From positions 1-56,262 of the forward strand of contig DASTYT010000095.1 in the NCBI GenBank assembly GCA_035764725.1: DNA of 56,262 nucleotides, in the 5' to 3' direction. Source of the stretch: Candidatus Methylomirabilota bacterium. Its GTDB lineage: Bacteria; Methylomirabilota; Methylomirabilia; Rokubacteriales; CSP1-6. Each line of letters begins with the position of its first letter. The first letter of the stretch is position 1. Below, one piece after another: positions 16,714 to 25,320 of this stretch. Position numbers and translations under genes: made by a program. The notes beneath the pieces were generated by a model. That model was not told where the DNA came from, made no database searches, and saw only the letters and a list, made by a program, of their open reading frames with translations.

Positions 16714-18048
16714 GTGTTCCACAAGATCCTGATCGCGAATCGCGGCGAGATCGCCCTGCGCGTCATCCGGACCTGCCGCGAGATGGGGATCCAGACGGTG
16801 ATCGCCCACTCCACCGCGGACACCGACTCGCTGCCCGTGCGCCTCGCCGACGAGTCCATCTGCATCGGCCCTCCGGAGTCCCGGGGGAGCTACCTCAACA
16901 TCCCGAGCATCATCTCCGCCGCCTCCATCACGGACAGCGAGGCCATTCACCCCGGATACGGCCTCCTCTCCGAGAACGCCGCCTTCGCGGAGATCTGCCG
17001 GGCGTGCGGGATCACCTTCATCGGGCCCTCGCCGGAGGCCATCCGCCTCATGGGCGACAAGGCCCAGGCACGCGAGATGGCGAAGGCGGCGGGCGCGCCC
17101 GTCGTGCCCGGCAGCGAAGGGCCGCTGCCCGGGGTGGACGACGCCCAGGAGCTGGCCGACCGCGTCGGCTATCCGGTGATGCTCAAGGCCGCGGCGGGCG
17201 GCGGAGGCCGCGGCATGCGCATCGTGCGCGCGCGCGAGGAGATGCCGCGCGCGTTCGCCACCTGCCAGGCGGAGGCCCAGAAGGCCTTCTCGTCCTCCGA
17301 GCTCTACCTCGAGAAGTTCGTGGACGAGGCGCGTCACGTCGAGGTGCAGGTGATGGGCGACAAGAACGGCATTCGTCTCCACATGGGCGAGCGCGACTGC
17401 TCGGTGCAGCGGCGTCACCAGAAGCTCGTGGAGGAATCGCCCGCGCCGTCGATCTCGGCGGAGACGCGCGCGGGGCTCGCCCGCGCGGCCCTCGCGGTGG
17501 CCAATGCCGTCAACTACGTCTCGGCGGGCACGGTGGAGTTCCTGGTCGCGCGCGACGGCAGCTTCTACTTCATCGAGATGAACACGCGGATCCAGGTCGA
17601 GCACCCGGTCACCGAGATGATCACCGGGCTGGACCTCGTGCGCGAGCAGATCCGCATCGCCTCCGGCGAGGCGCTCGGCTACAAGCAGGACGCCGTGCGC
17701 TTCAACGGGCACGCGCTCGAGTGCCGGATCAACGCGGAAGATCCGGAGAACTTCGCGCCCTCGCCGGGCCGCGTCACCGCGTGGGTGCCGCCGGGGGGAC
17801 GCAACGTGCGGGTGGACAGCCATCTCTACGCCGGGTACGTGGTCCCGCCGCACTATGACTCGCTGATCGCCAAGATCATCGTGCACGGCGCCGACCGCGC
17901 GGAGGCCATCGCCCGCATGCAGCGCGCCCTCGCCGAGACGATCGTAGAGGGCGTGAAGACCACGATCCCGTACCACCAGAAGCTCCTGTCCGACCCCGCC
18001 TTCGTGTCGGGGCAGTTCTCGCTCCCGCGCCTCGAGCACGCGCTCTAG
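16714..18048 (+). CDS. accC: Biotin carboxylase subunit of acetyl-CoA carboxylase
   Basis: This 444-aa ATP-grasp enzyme carboxylates the biotin on AccB using bicarbonate and ATP. The GTG at 16714 begins FHKILIANRGEIALRVIRTC, the family N-terminus. Other motifs are HPGYGLLSEN (79-88), the glycine-rich ATP loop AAAGGGGRGM (about 159-168), the RDCSVQRRHQKLVEE segment, and FIEMNTRIQVEHPVTE with the metal-binding and catalytic residues. Length is standard (about 445-450). thiE starts 2 bases after its stop. Confidence 0.97.
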   Translation: MFHKILIANRGEIALRVIRTCREMGIQTVIAHSTADTDSLPVRLADESICIGPPESRGSYLNIPSIISAASITDSEAIHPGYGLLSENAAFAEICRACGITFIGPSPEAIRLMGDKAQAREMAKAAGAPVVPGSEGPLPGVDDAQELADRVGYPVMLKAAAGGGGRGMRIVRAREEMPRAFATCQAEAQKAFSSSELYLEKFVDEARHVEVQVMGDKNGIRLHMGERDCSVQRRHQKLVEESPAPSISAETRAGLARAALAVANAVNYVSAGTVEFLVARDGSFYFIEMNTRIQVEHPVTEMITGLDLVREQIRIASGEALGYKQDAVRFNGHALECRINAEDPENFAPSPGRVTAWVPPGGRNVRVDSHLYAGYVVPPHYDSLIAKIIVHGADRAEAIARMQRALAETIVEGVKTTIPYHQKLLSDPAFVSGQFSLPRLEHAL

Positions 18049-18049
18049 C

Positions 18050-18694
18050 GTGCGGCTGCCCTCCCCGCTCTACGTCATCCTCGACCGCGACGCCGCGCGG
18101 GGCCGGCCGCTACCCGAGCTCCTCGACGCCGTCCTCGCGGGCGGCGGGCGGCTCTTCCAGCTCCGCGAGAAGACCCAGTCGATGGCCGAGCTGCTCCCGC
18201 TCGCGCGCGCGCTGCGCGCCCGCTGCCGCGCCGCCGGCGCGCTCTTCTTCGTAAATGACCGCGCCGACCTCGCCCTCGCCGTCGAGGCGGACGGCCTTCA
18301 CGTGGGCCAGAACGATCTGCCCGCCGCGGCGGCCCGGCGCATCCTGCCGCCGACCATGCGCCTGGGCGTCTCGACCCACGACCCTGACCAGGCCCGCCGG
18401 GCAGTGGCGGATGGCGCCGACTACGTGGCGGTCGGGAGCATGTTTCCCACCGTCAGCAAGCCCGGCTTCCAGCTCGTCGGGCCTGCCCTGGTGCGTCGGG
18501 TCCGGCCGGACATCCACGTGCCGCTGGTGGCCATCGGGGGGATCACGGAGGCGAACGTGGGGGAAGTCATGGGGGCTGGCGCGGACGCCGTGGCGGTGAT
18601 CTCGGCGGTCTGCGGGGCTCCGGACCCGCAGGCGGCAACCACGCGATTCCTCAAGGCGATTGCCGCCTGCGCTCCCGCTGGTCGGGAACGTTGA
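18050..18694 (+). CDS. thiE: Thiamine-phosphate synthase
   Basis: This 214-aa TIM-barrel enzyme joins HMP-PP and thiazole phosphate to make thiamine phosphate. Family motifs are QLREK (pyrophosphate-binding side), FVNDRADLALAVEADGLHVGQ, GVSTHD, DYVAVGSMFPTVSKPG and VAIGGI near the C-terminus. The GTG start lies one base after the accC stop. Its TGA overlaps the -35 box of the promoter for the ABC transporter. The TPP-dependent E1 proteins at 44-46 kb are users of its end product. Confidence 0.93.
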   Translation: MRLPSPLYVILDRDAARGRPLPELLDAVLAGGGRLFQLREKTQSMAELLPLARALRARCRAAGALFFVNDRADLALAVEADGLHVGQNDLPAAAARRILPPTMRLGVSTHDPDQARRAVADGADYVAVGSMFPTVSKPGFQLVGPALVRRVRPDIHVPLVAIGGITEANVGEVMGAGADAVAVISAVCGAPDPQAATTRFLKAIAACAPAGRER

Positions 18695-18718
18695 CGGGGA
18701 GGAAGAAATCGCTATAAT
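18691..18718 (+). promoter_or_regulatory. Strong sigma-70-type promoter for the Liv-type ABC transporter
   Basis: TTGACG at 18691-18696 and a perfect TATAAT at 18713-18718 are 16 bases apart. Transcription should begin near 18725, leaving a leader of about 47 bases with GGAGGG at 18757-18762 before the ATG at 18772. The -35 box overlaps the last codon and stop of thiE. Confidence 0.8.
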
Positions 18719-18771
18719 GCCTGCGACCTCAAACCCCACACCCGCTCAATCGTCTTGGAGGGAATGAAGCG

Positions 18772-19974
18772 ATGAGACATGCACGGTTCCGGTTCGTCCT
18801 GGTGGCCCTCGCGGCCCTCGCGCTGGTGCTCCCCTGGGGCGCCGAGACGCCTGCCCAATCCAAGGGCACGATCAAGATCGCGACGCAGAGCCCGCTCTCG
18901 GGCGGTCAGGCCGCGCTGGGCGAGGGCATCAAGCTCGGCACGCAGCTTGCGGTGGACAAGCTCAAGGGGCCTCTCGAGAAGATGGGCTTCAAGGTCGAGC
19001 TCGTTCCCTTCGACGACCAGGCCAAGCCGGACGTCGGCGTGGCCAACGCGGCCAACATCATTGCCGACAAGGACATCCTCCTCGTCGTCGGCCACTTGAA
19101 CTCGGGCGTCGCGATTCCGTCGTCGGAGAAGTACAAGGAGTCGCAGCTCGCGATGATCTCGCCCGCCAACACCAACCCCACCGTCACCGACCGCAACTAC
19201 CTCAACGTCAGCCGCGTGTGCGGCCGTGACGACGTGCAGGGCTCGGTAGGCGCGGACTTCGCGAAGTCCAAGAACTACAAGACGGCGTACGTGATCCACG
19301 ACAAGACGACGTACGGCCAGGGCGTGGCGGAGTTCTTCAAGGCCGACGCCGAGAAGAAGGGCATCAAGGTCCTGGGCTTCGAGGGCACCGAGGAGAAGTC
19401 GAACTTCGACCCGATCCTCACCCCCATCAAGGCCAAGAACCCCGACGTCATCTACTTCGGCGGCATCTACGATCAGGCCGCGCCGTTCTTCAAGCAGGCG
19501 CGCGAGAAGGGCATCAAGGCCGCCTTCATGGGGCCGGACGGCATGGACTCCTCGGACCTCACCAAGATCGCGGGGACAGCGGTGAAGGGCATGTTCTACA
19601 CCTCCGTCGCCGGCCCGGTGTCCGTGTATCCCGCGGCCAAGGACTTCGCGAAGGAGTACAAGGACAAGTTCAAGAAGGACCCGGAGCCGTTCGCGGCGCA
19701 GGCCTATGACGCTGCCGCCATCGGCATGAAGGCGATCGAAGCCGCGGCCAAGGCGGCCGGCGGCAAGGTGCCGAGCCGCGAGCAGGTCTCGGTGGCCGTC
19801 CGCAAGACCAAGCACACCGGCCTCACCGGCGCGGTGGAGTTCGACGACAAGGGCGACCCCAAGAAGGCCCTCTACTTCGTCCTCCAGGTGGCGTCCGAGG
19901 ATCCGGCGAAGTGGGGCGAGAACAAGGAAGTGAAGCGGCTGTCCATCGCGGCTCCGCCGCTCAAGAAGTCCTGA
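18772..19974 (+). CDS. Branched-chain amino-acid-type ABC transporter substrate-binding protein
   Basis: This 400-aa periplasmic binding protein (LivJ/LivK, Peripla_BP_6 family) has a signal peptide at about 1-29. The mature part begins KGTIKIATQSPLSGGQAALGEGIKLGTQLAV, the standard family opening. Further motifs are DIIADKDILLVVGHLNSGVAIPSS-type text (first ligand loop), YKTAYVIHDKTTYGQGVA, and KNPDVIYFGGIYDQAAPFFKQARE. Binding to branched-chain amino acids is only the default guess, since close relatives bind amides, aromatic acids and urea. It is first in the transporter operon behind a strong promoter. A stable hairpin after it probably lowers expression of the permease and ATPase genes. 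Confidence 0.9.
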   Translation: MRHARFRFVLVALAALALVLPWGAETPAQSKGTIKIATQSPLSGGQAALGEGIKLGTQLAVDKLKGPLEKMGFKVELVPFDDQAKPDVGVANAANIIADKDILLVVGHLNSGVAIPSSEKYKESQLAMISPANTNPTVTDRNYLNVSRVCGRDDVQGSVGADFAKSKNYKTAYVIHDKTTYGQGVAEFFKADAEKKGIKVLGFEGTEEKSNFDPILTPIKAKNPDVIYFGGIYDQAAPFFKQAREKGIKAAFMGPDGMDSSDLTKIAGTAVKGMFYTSVAGPVSVYPAAKDFAKEYKDKFKKDPEPFAAQAYDAAAIGMKAIEAAAKAAGGKVPSREQVSVAVRKTKHTGLTGAVEFDDKGDPKKALYFVLQVASEDPAKWGENKEVKRLSIAAPPLKKS

Positions 19975-19992
19975 TCACGCAGCATGCACCCT

Positions 19993-20029
19993 CGAAGGGG
20001 AGGGGCCGGCTAACGGCCCCTCCCCTTCG
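19993..20029 (+). terminator. Intercistronic hairpin / attenuator between binding protein and permease
   Basis: Bases 19993-20007 and 20015-20029 form a perfect 15-bp stem with a 7-base loop. Only a weak T-rich tail (TGATTTGT) follows, so termination would be partial. This is the usual way for a binding protein to be made in excess over its membrane components. The arms (GGGGAGGGGCC) resemble those of the terminator at 135-162. Confidence 0.75.
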
Positions 20030-20042
20030 TGATTTGTAGCCC

Positions 20043-21014
20043 ATGGATTTCGAGCTCCTGATCGGCATCTTCCCGCAGGTCCTCCTGGACGGCCTGATCC
20101 TGGGCTTCATGTACGCCTTGATCGCCCTCGGATACACGATGGTGTATGGCGTCCTCGAGTTCATCAACTTCGCCCACTCCGAGATCTTCGTGGTGGGCGC
20201 CTTCGTGGGCGTCGAGATCCTCCTCACCTTCAAGGCGCTGGGCTGGATCGACCTGATCTCGCCCTTCCTCATCCTGCTCATCGTGCTGCTGCTAGGCATG
20301 CTCGCGAGCGGGCTCCTCGCCGTCACGGTGGAGCGCATCGCCTATCGGCCGCTCCGCGGCGCCCCGCGCCTGATCCCGCTCATCTCCGCCATCGGGGTGT
20401 CGTTCTTCCTCCAGGACTCCGTGCGGCTCTTCGAGAGCATCTGGCGGAACCAGTTCAATCTCGTCTACCCGACGATGGAGATACTGAACTTCCGCTTCAC
20501 CCTCACCGAGACGATCGACGTGTCGGTGAAGTCGCTCGTGGTGATCGTGGCCTCGCTCCTCATGCTGTGGGGGCTCCACGTCCTCGTGAACCGCACCAAG
20601 ATCGGCAAGGCCATCCGGGCGGTGGCGGAGGATCAGGCCACCGCCAGCCTCATGGGCATCAACGTGAACCGGATGATCTCGCTGACCTTCCTCATCGGCG
20701 GGGCCATGGGCGGGGCGGCGGGGGTGCTGTTTGGCGTGCAGTACAGCCTGATCAACCCCTACAGCGGCTTCATCCCCGGGCTCAAGGCCTTCACCGCCGC
20801 GGTGCTGGGCGGCATCGGCAACATCCCCGGGGCCATGCTGGGCGGTCTCGTCCTCGGCCTCCTCGAAGCCTTCGCCGCGTCCTATCTCTCGCTGCTCACA
20901 GGCGGGGCGTTCGGCGCCGAGTACAAGGACATCTTCGCCTTCTCGATCCTCATCCTCATCCTGATCTTCCGGCCGAAGGGACTCCTCGGCGAAGTCGTGC
21001 GCGAGCGGGCCTGA
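20043..21014 (+). CDS. livH: ABC transporter permease, LivH type
   Basis: The 323-aa inner-membrane permease has about eight transmembrane helices. LivH-family markers are LILGFMYALIALGYTMVYGVLEFINFAHSE near the N-terminus, GVSFFLQDSVRLFES, the coupling-loop region VRAVAEDQATASLMGINVNR (written here in part: AIRAVAEDQATASLMGI), and KAFTAAVLGGIGNIPGAMLGG. It pairs with LivM to form the translocation pore. It begins 14 bases after the attenuator hairpin and is followed by a 70-base spacer with GCGAGC-rich repeats before livM. Confidence 0.92.
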   Translation: MDFELLIGIFPQVLLDGLILGFMYALIALGYTMVYGVLEFINFAHSEIFVVGAFVGVEILLTFKALGWIDLISPFLILLIVLLLGMLASGLLAVTVERIAYRPLRGAPRLIPLISAIGVSFFLQDSVRLFESIWRNQFNLVYPTMEILNFRFTLTETIDVSVKSLVVIVASLLMLWGLHVLVNRTKIGKAIRAVAEDQATASLMGINVNRMISLTFLIGGAMGGAAGVLFGVQYSLINPYSGFIPGLKAFTAAVLGGIGNIPGAMLGGLVLGLLEAFAASYLSLLTGGAFGAEYKDIFAFSILILILIFRPKGLLGEVVRERA

Positions 21015-21084
21015 TGGGCGAGGCGCAGCCGAAGGCGAGCCGAGCGAACATGGAAATGGGCTCCCGAGCGAAGCGAGGGCGCCT

Positions 21085-22359
21085 GTGAAGCGCCTGCTGG
21101 CCCAGCCGGTCCCGGCATTTATCATCTCGGTCGGGCTGATCCTCGTCACCGCCTACGCCGTCTCGCACTTCCCGCGCTCGATCGTCGCCTTCATGCTGTT
21201 CCAGGCGTCGATCCTCGTCCTCTACTTCGCGCGGATGCCGGGGTGGGTGAAGGGCGCCCTCGCCGCCGCCACCCTCGGCGTGCTCATGCCGCTGCTCGGC
21301 TCGATCAACGGCTACTACCTCGAGATCGCCATCCAGGTCGGCATCTTCGTGGCCCTGGCCCTCGGCCTCAACATCGTGGTCGGACTCGCCGGCCTGCTCG
21401 ACCTGGGCTACGTGGCCTTCTTCGCGGTCGGCGCCTACACCTGGGCGGTATTCGGCTCGCCCCAGGCCAATCTCTTCCTCCCGGGCGAGCATTTCCCCCT
21501 CGCCCAGGGCTGGTTCTTCCTGTTCCTGCTCGTGGGCGTGGGCATGGCGGCGGGCGCGGGCATCCTGCTCGGGCTCCCCGTGCTGCGCCTGCACGGGGAC
21601 TATCTCGCCATCGTCACTCTGGGCTTCGGCGAGGTCATTCGCGTGCTCGCGAACAACCTCGACAAGCCCATCAACTTCACCAACGGGCCCAAGGGCATCA
21701 CCCCGATCTCGCGGCCGCCCATCTTCTTCGCCCCCGTCCTCCGCGCCATCGGAATCGATCCCGACCCCAATGTCATCTATCCCCTCTACCTCTACTTCAT
21801 CGTGCTCGCCATCGTGGGACTCACGGTGCTGGTCAACAGGAGAATGGAAGACTCCCACATCGGGCGCGCGTGGGAAGCGATCCGCGAGGACCAGACCGCC
21901 GCCCAGGCAATGGGCGTGCCCCTTGTCCGCTCCAAGCTCCTCGCCTTCGCGTGCGGCGCCTCGTTCGCGGGCACGGTGGGGGTGCTGTTCTCCGCCAAGC
22001 AGGTGTTCATCAATCCGGAGTCCTTCACGTTCATGGAGTCCATTGGCGTGCTCGCCATGGTCATCCTGGGCGGCATGGGGTCGATCCCGGGCGCGATCCT
22101 GGGTGCCACCGTGGTCACCGTGTTGAACCTCCAGGTGCTCAAGGGCCTGTCCCTCTGGCTCAACGAGCTGCGCAACGCCGGCACCACCATCTTCGGCTGG
22201 AGCCTTCAGAACCTCCCCACCCAGCTCGAGCCGGCGAAGTACGAGCGCATGGTGTTCGGGCTGATACTCGTGCTGATGATGATCTTCCGGCCCCAGGGCA
22301 TCCTGCCCGCGCGGCGGCGCCATCGCGAGCTGACCGACGGCGCCGGCGAACCCCACTGA
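21085..22359 (+). CDS. livM: ABC transporter permease, LivM type
   Basis: The 424-aa product has a GTG start. It is a polytopic permease with LivM markers: LALGLNIVVGLAGLLDLGYVAFFAVGAYTWA, VLRLHGDYLAIVTLGFGEVIRVL, the coupling loop WEAIREDQTAAQAMGV, and ILGGMGSIPGAILGA. The extra N-terminal helices (about residues 1-65) are longer than in E. coli LivM but common in this family. It ends one base before livG. Confidence 0.92.
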   Translation: MKRLLAQPVPAFIISVGLILVTAYAVSHFPRSIVAFMLFQASILVLYFARMPGWVKGALAAATLGVLMPLLGSINGYYLEIAIQVGIFVALALGLNIVVGLAGLLDLGYVAFFAVGAYTWAVFGSPQANLFLPGEHFPLAQGWFFLFLLVGVGMAAGAGILLGLPVLRLHGDYLAIVTLGFGEVIRVLANNLDKPINFTNGPKGITPISRPPIFFAPVLRAIGIDPDPNVIYPLYLYFIVLAIVGLTVLVNRRMEDSHIGRAWEAIREDQTAAQAMGVPLVRSKLLAFACGASFAGTVGVLFSAKQVFINPESFTFMESIGVLAMVILGGMGSIPGAILGATVVTVLNLQVLKGLSLWLNELRNAGTTIFGWSLQNLPTQLEPAKYERMVFGLILVLMMIFRPQGILPARRRHRELTDGAGEPH

Positions 22360-22360
22360 C

Positions 22361-23152
22361 ATGACCGTCCTCCTCGAGGCCCGCGGCATCTCGAAGCGCT
22401 TCGGCGGCCTCACCGCGCTCGACAATGTCGACTTCACGCTGGACGAAGGCCGGATCGCGTCGATCATCGGCCCCAACGGCGCGGGCAAGACAACCTTCTT
22501 CAACGTGTTCACCGGCATCTACGTCCCCGAGGAGGGCACGGTGACGTTCCGGGGCACGCCGGTGCTGGGGAAGCGGCCGGATCAGATCACGGCGCTGGGC
22601 ATCTGCCGCACGTTCCAGAACATCCGCCTCTTCTCCAACATGACGGCGGTGGAGAACGTGCTCGTCGGCATGCACTCGCGGATCCCCCTCGGCCTCTGGG
22701 ACGTCCTCGGGCGCGGACCGCGATGGGCGCGCGAGGAAGGGGCGCTGTGGGCCCGCGCCGGCGAGCTGCTCTCTTTGGTCGGCCTGCGCCCGAAGGCCAA
22801 CGAGATCGCCCGCAATCTCCCCTACGGCGATCAGCGGCGCCTCGAGATCGGCCGGGCCCTCGCCTCTCGTCCCGCCCTCCTCCTCCTGGACGAGCCCACC
22901 GCCGGCATGACCCAGGGCGAGGCACGCGGCCTCATGGATCTCCTCCGCCGGCTCGTGCGCGAGCTCTCCCTCACCGTGCTCCTCATCGAGCACAACATGC
23001 GTGTGGTCATGGAGGTCTCCGACCGCGTGACCGTGCTCGACTACGGCCAGAAGATCGCGGAGGGCCAGGCCGCCGAGGTGCAAGGCAACCCGCGGGTCAT
23101 CGAGGCGTACCTGGGCCGCAAGCGTTACGCGGCGGGGAGCGCCGGTGGCTGA
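22361..23152 (+). CDS. livG: ABC transporter ATPase, LivG type
   Basis: This 263-aa cytoplasmic ATPase has Walker A GPNGAGKTTFF, a Q-loop in RTFQNIRLFSNMTAVENVLVGMH (a LivG hallmark), the signature-like motif NLPYGDQRRLEIGRALA, Walker B LLLLDEPTAGM and H-loop LIEHNMRVVM. The signature motif reads YGDQ rather than SGGQ, as is usual for LivG proteins. It overlaps livF by 8 bases. Confidence 0.94.
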   Translation: MTVLLEARGISKRFGGLTALDNVDFTLDEGRIASIIGPNGAGKTTFFNVFTGIYVPEEGTVTFRGTPVLGKRPDQITALGICRTFQNIRLFSNMTAVENVLVGMHSRIPLGLWDVLGRGPRWAREEGALWARAGELLSLVGLRPKANEIARNLPYGDQRRLEIGRALASRPALLLLDEPTAGMTQGEARGLMDLLRRLVRELSLTVLLIEHNMRVVMEVSDRVTVLDYGQKIAEGQAAEVQGNPRVIEAYLGRKRYAAGSAGG

Positions 23153-23864
23153 GACCGGCATGCTCGAGGTCCAGGATCTCCACGTCTACTACGGCGAGAT
23201 CCATGCCCTCAAGGGTGTGTCCTTCCGGGTGGCCTCGGGCGAGATCGTCACCCTCCTCGGCAGCAACGGCGCGGGCAAGACCACCACCCTGAAGACGGTG
23301 TCGGGGCTCCTCGCCGCGCGGGGCGGCGACGTGCGGCTGGACGGCACCTCCCTCCTCGGCATCGCGTCCCACGACATCGTGCTCCGCGGCATCACCCACG
23401 TACCCGAGGGCCGGCGCATCTTCAACCGCCTCACCGTGTTCGAAAACCTCGAGATGGGCGCCTACACCCGCTCCGACAAGGGCGTGGCCGAGGACGTCGA
23501 GCGCGTGTTCGCGATCTTCCCGCGCCTCAAGGAGCGTCGGATCCAGGTGGCGGGCACGCTCTCCGGGGGCGAGCAGCAGATGCTGGCCATCGGCCGCGCC
23601 CTCATGGCCCGGCCCCGCCTGCTCCTGCTCGACGAGCCGTCGATGGGGCTGGCGCCGGTCCTCGTGGAGCAGATCTTCGAGACCGTGCAGACGATCAACC
23701 GCCAGGGCGTCACGATTCTCCTGGTGGAGCAGAACGCCGCGATGGCGCTGTCCATCGCCGGCCGTGCCTATGTGCTGGAGACCGGCATGGTGGCGCTGCA
23801 AGGCCCCGCCGCCGAGCTCGCCGGCAATCCCGAAGTGCGCCGCGCCTATCTGGGCGAGGCCTGA
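23145..23864 (+). CDS. livF: ABC transporter ATPase, LivF type
   Basis: The 239-aa partner ATPase of LivG starts at GTG 23145 inside the livG end. Motifs are LEVQDLHVYYGEIHALKGV at the N-terminus, Walker A GSNGAGKTTT, HVPEGRRIFNRLTVFENLEMGA (LivF hallmark), signature LSGGEQQMLAIGRALM, Walker B LLLLDEPSMGL and VEQNAAMALSIA. Fourteen bases separate it from the MaoC-like gene, so the operon probably continues. Confidence 0.94.
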   Translation: MAETGMLEVQDLHVYYGEIHALKGVSFRVASGEIVTLLGSNGAGKTTTLKTVSGLLAARGGDVRLDGTSLLGIASHDIVLRGITHVPEGRRIFNRLTVFENLEMGAYTRSDKGVAEDVERVFAIFPRLKERRIQVAGTLSGGEQQMLAIGRALMARPRLLLLDEPSMGLAPVLVEQIFETVQTINRQGVTILLVEQNAAMALSIAGRAYVLETGMVALQGPAAELAGNPEVRRAYLGEA

Positions 23865-23877
23865 AACGGAGAGACCC

Positions 23878-24333
23878 ATGAGAACGCATGGCCTGACCTT
23901 CGAGGAGCATCAGGTGGGCGCCCGCTACGAGACCCTCGCCCGCACCGTCTCGGAAGCCGACATCTGCGCCTTCGTCAATCTCTGCGGCTTCAACGAGCCG
24001 CTCTTCCTCGACATGGAGTACGTGGCCCGCGAGTCCGTGTTCAAGGGCCGCCCCTCCCCCGGTGCCTTCACTTTCGCCCTCTCCGAGGGCCTCATCATGC
24101 AGACCGGGCTGATCCACGGCACCGGCATGTCCTACCTCGGCGGCGAGATCAAGATCGTCGCGCCGGTGCTGGCGGGTGACACTATCCGGGTCGCCGTCAC
24201 GATCTCGGACAAGCGCGAGACCAAGAAGCCCGACCGGGGCATCGTCTCCTATGTCCACACCGTCACCAATCAGCGTGGCGAAGTCGTGCTGGAGGCCCAC
24301 GTGAAGCGAATGATCAAGAGAAAGATCGCGTAG
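23878..24333 (+). CDS. MaoC-like hot-dog fold protein lacking canonical dehydratase residues
   Basis: The 151-aa product starts at ATG 23878. The fold signature is clear: TVSEADICAFVNLCG, LGGEIKIVAPVLAGDTIRVAVTISDKRETKKPDRGIV and VTNQRGEVVLEAHVKRMI, as in (R)-specific enoyl-CoA hydratases of the MaoC family. However, the usual catalytic GDxNPxHxD segment reads CGFNEPLFLD, and the following AHG reads SPG, so the catalytic Asp and His are not apparent. It may be a non-catalytic or differently acting acyl-CoA-binding protein. Its position behind livF suggests a role in metabolism of the imported compound. Confidence 0.75.
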   Translation: MRTHGLTFEEHQVGARYETLARTVSEADICAFVNLCGFNEPLFLDMEYVARESVFKGRPSPGAFTFALSEGLIMQTGLIHGTGMSYLGGEIKIVAPVLAGDTIRVAVTISDKRETKKPDRGIVSYVHTVTNQRGEVVLEAHVKRMIKRKIA

Positions 24334-24348
24334 CGCCCCTCGATCTCC

Positions 24349-25320
24349 ATGCGAATCCTCGGCCGCCAGGACCTCGAGCGGCTGCTCACACCCGGCGACG
24401 TCATCACCGCCGTGGAAGGGGCGTTCCGCGAGGCAGCGGCGGGACGCGCCGCGACGCTGCCCCGCGCGGTGCTTCCCATGCGTGACGGGCTCTTCCTGGG
24501 CATGGTGGGCGCCCTGCCACGTCAGCGCGCACTCGGCACCAAGCTGGTCACGGTCGTGCCGAAGAACCGCCGCCGCGGGCTGCCGACCCTCCACGCGTCC
24601 TACCTCCTCACGGACCCCCAGACGGGCGTGCCGCTGGCCTTCATGGAAGCGGGCTTCCTCACCGCGATCCGCACCGGGGCGGCCTCCGCGCTCGCTGCGC
24701 GCTATCTCGCTCGAAAGGACAGCCGGACCGTCGCGTGCTTCGGCGCCAGCATCCAGGCGCGCTACCAGCTCCTGTGCCTGCAGGCGGTGTTCCCCATCGA
24801 GCGCGTCACCGTGATCGGTCGTGACGCCGCCCGGGCCCAAGCCTTCGTCGACACGATGGCGCGCGACATGGGCGTAACGGTAGGGCTCTCGCGCGACCGC
24901 CGGGGCGCGGTGGCCGGGGCCGACATCATCACCTGCGCCACGACCTCCCCCACGCCCCTCTTCGACGGGCGCGACGTGCGGCCTGGCACCCACGTCGACG
25001 CCGTCGGCGCCTTCCGTCCGAATACCCGGGAGATCGACACCGGCCTGGTGCGCCGCGCCCACGTGGTCGTCGACACCTATGACGGCGCCTGGGAGGAGGC
25101 CGGCGACGTGCTGATCCCGATCAAGGCCGGCGCCATCGCGAAGCGCCATGTCCGCGCCGAGCTTGCCGAGCTGGTGAGCCGGCGGAAGCGGGGGCGGACC
25201 TCGCAGGACCAGATCACGTTCTTCAAGTCCGTCGGCTTCGCCTTGGAGGATACGGCTACGGCACGCCTGGCTTATGATCGAGCCGTGGCGTCGAATGTCG
25301 GGACCGAGGTCGCGCTCTGA
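24349..25320 (+). CDS. Ornithine cyclodeaminase / mu-crystallin family oxidoreductase
   Basis: The 323-aa product is an NAD(P)-binding protein of the OCD/mu-crystallin family. Motifs are EGAFREAAAGRA, GTKLVTVVPKN, GVPLAFMEAGFLTAIRTGAASALAARYLAR, a Rossmann segment TVACFGASIQARYQ (the glycine pattern is partly altered: FGASIQA in place of GxGxQA), and GRTSQDQITFFKSVG near the C-terminus. Members are ornithine cyclodeaminases, alanine dehydrogenases, ketimine reductases or proline/lysine cyclodeaminases, and the sequence does not say which. Linkage to an amino-acid-type ABC transporter and a FAD amine oxidase fits amino-acid or imino-acid catabolism. It overlaps the MOSC gene by one base. Confidence 0.85.
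   Translation: MRILGRQDLERLLTPGDVITAVEGAFREAAAGRAATLPRAVLPMRDGLFLGMVGALPRQRALGTKLVTVVPKNRRRGLPTLHASYLLTDPQTGVPLAFMEAGFLTAIRTGAASALAARYLARKDSRTVACFGASIQARYQLLCLQAVFPIERVTVIGRDAARAQAFVDTMARDMGVTVGLSRDRRGAVAGADIITCATTSPTPLFDGRDVRPGTHVDAVGAFRPNTREIDTGLVRRAHVVVDTYDGAWEEAGDVLIPIKAGAIAKRHVRAELAELVSRRKRGRTSQDQITFFKSVGFALEDTATARLAYDRAVASNVGTEVAL

Noticed and set aside
18764..18775. A three-codon reading frame (ATG AAG CGA TGA) overlapping the binding-protein start
   Set aside because: The Shine-Dalgarno is only one base from this ATG, too close to work. It is better spaced for the ATG at 18772.
20956..22518. A 520-codon minus-strand open frame under livH/livM/livG
   Set aside because: Same shadow character; the plus-strand Liv proteins carry all expected motifs.
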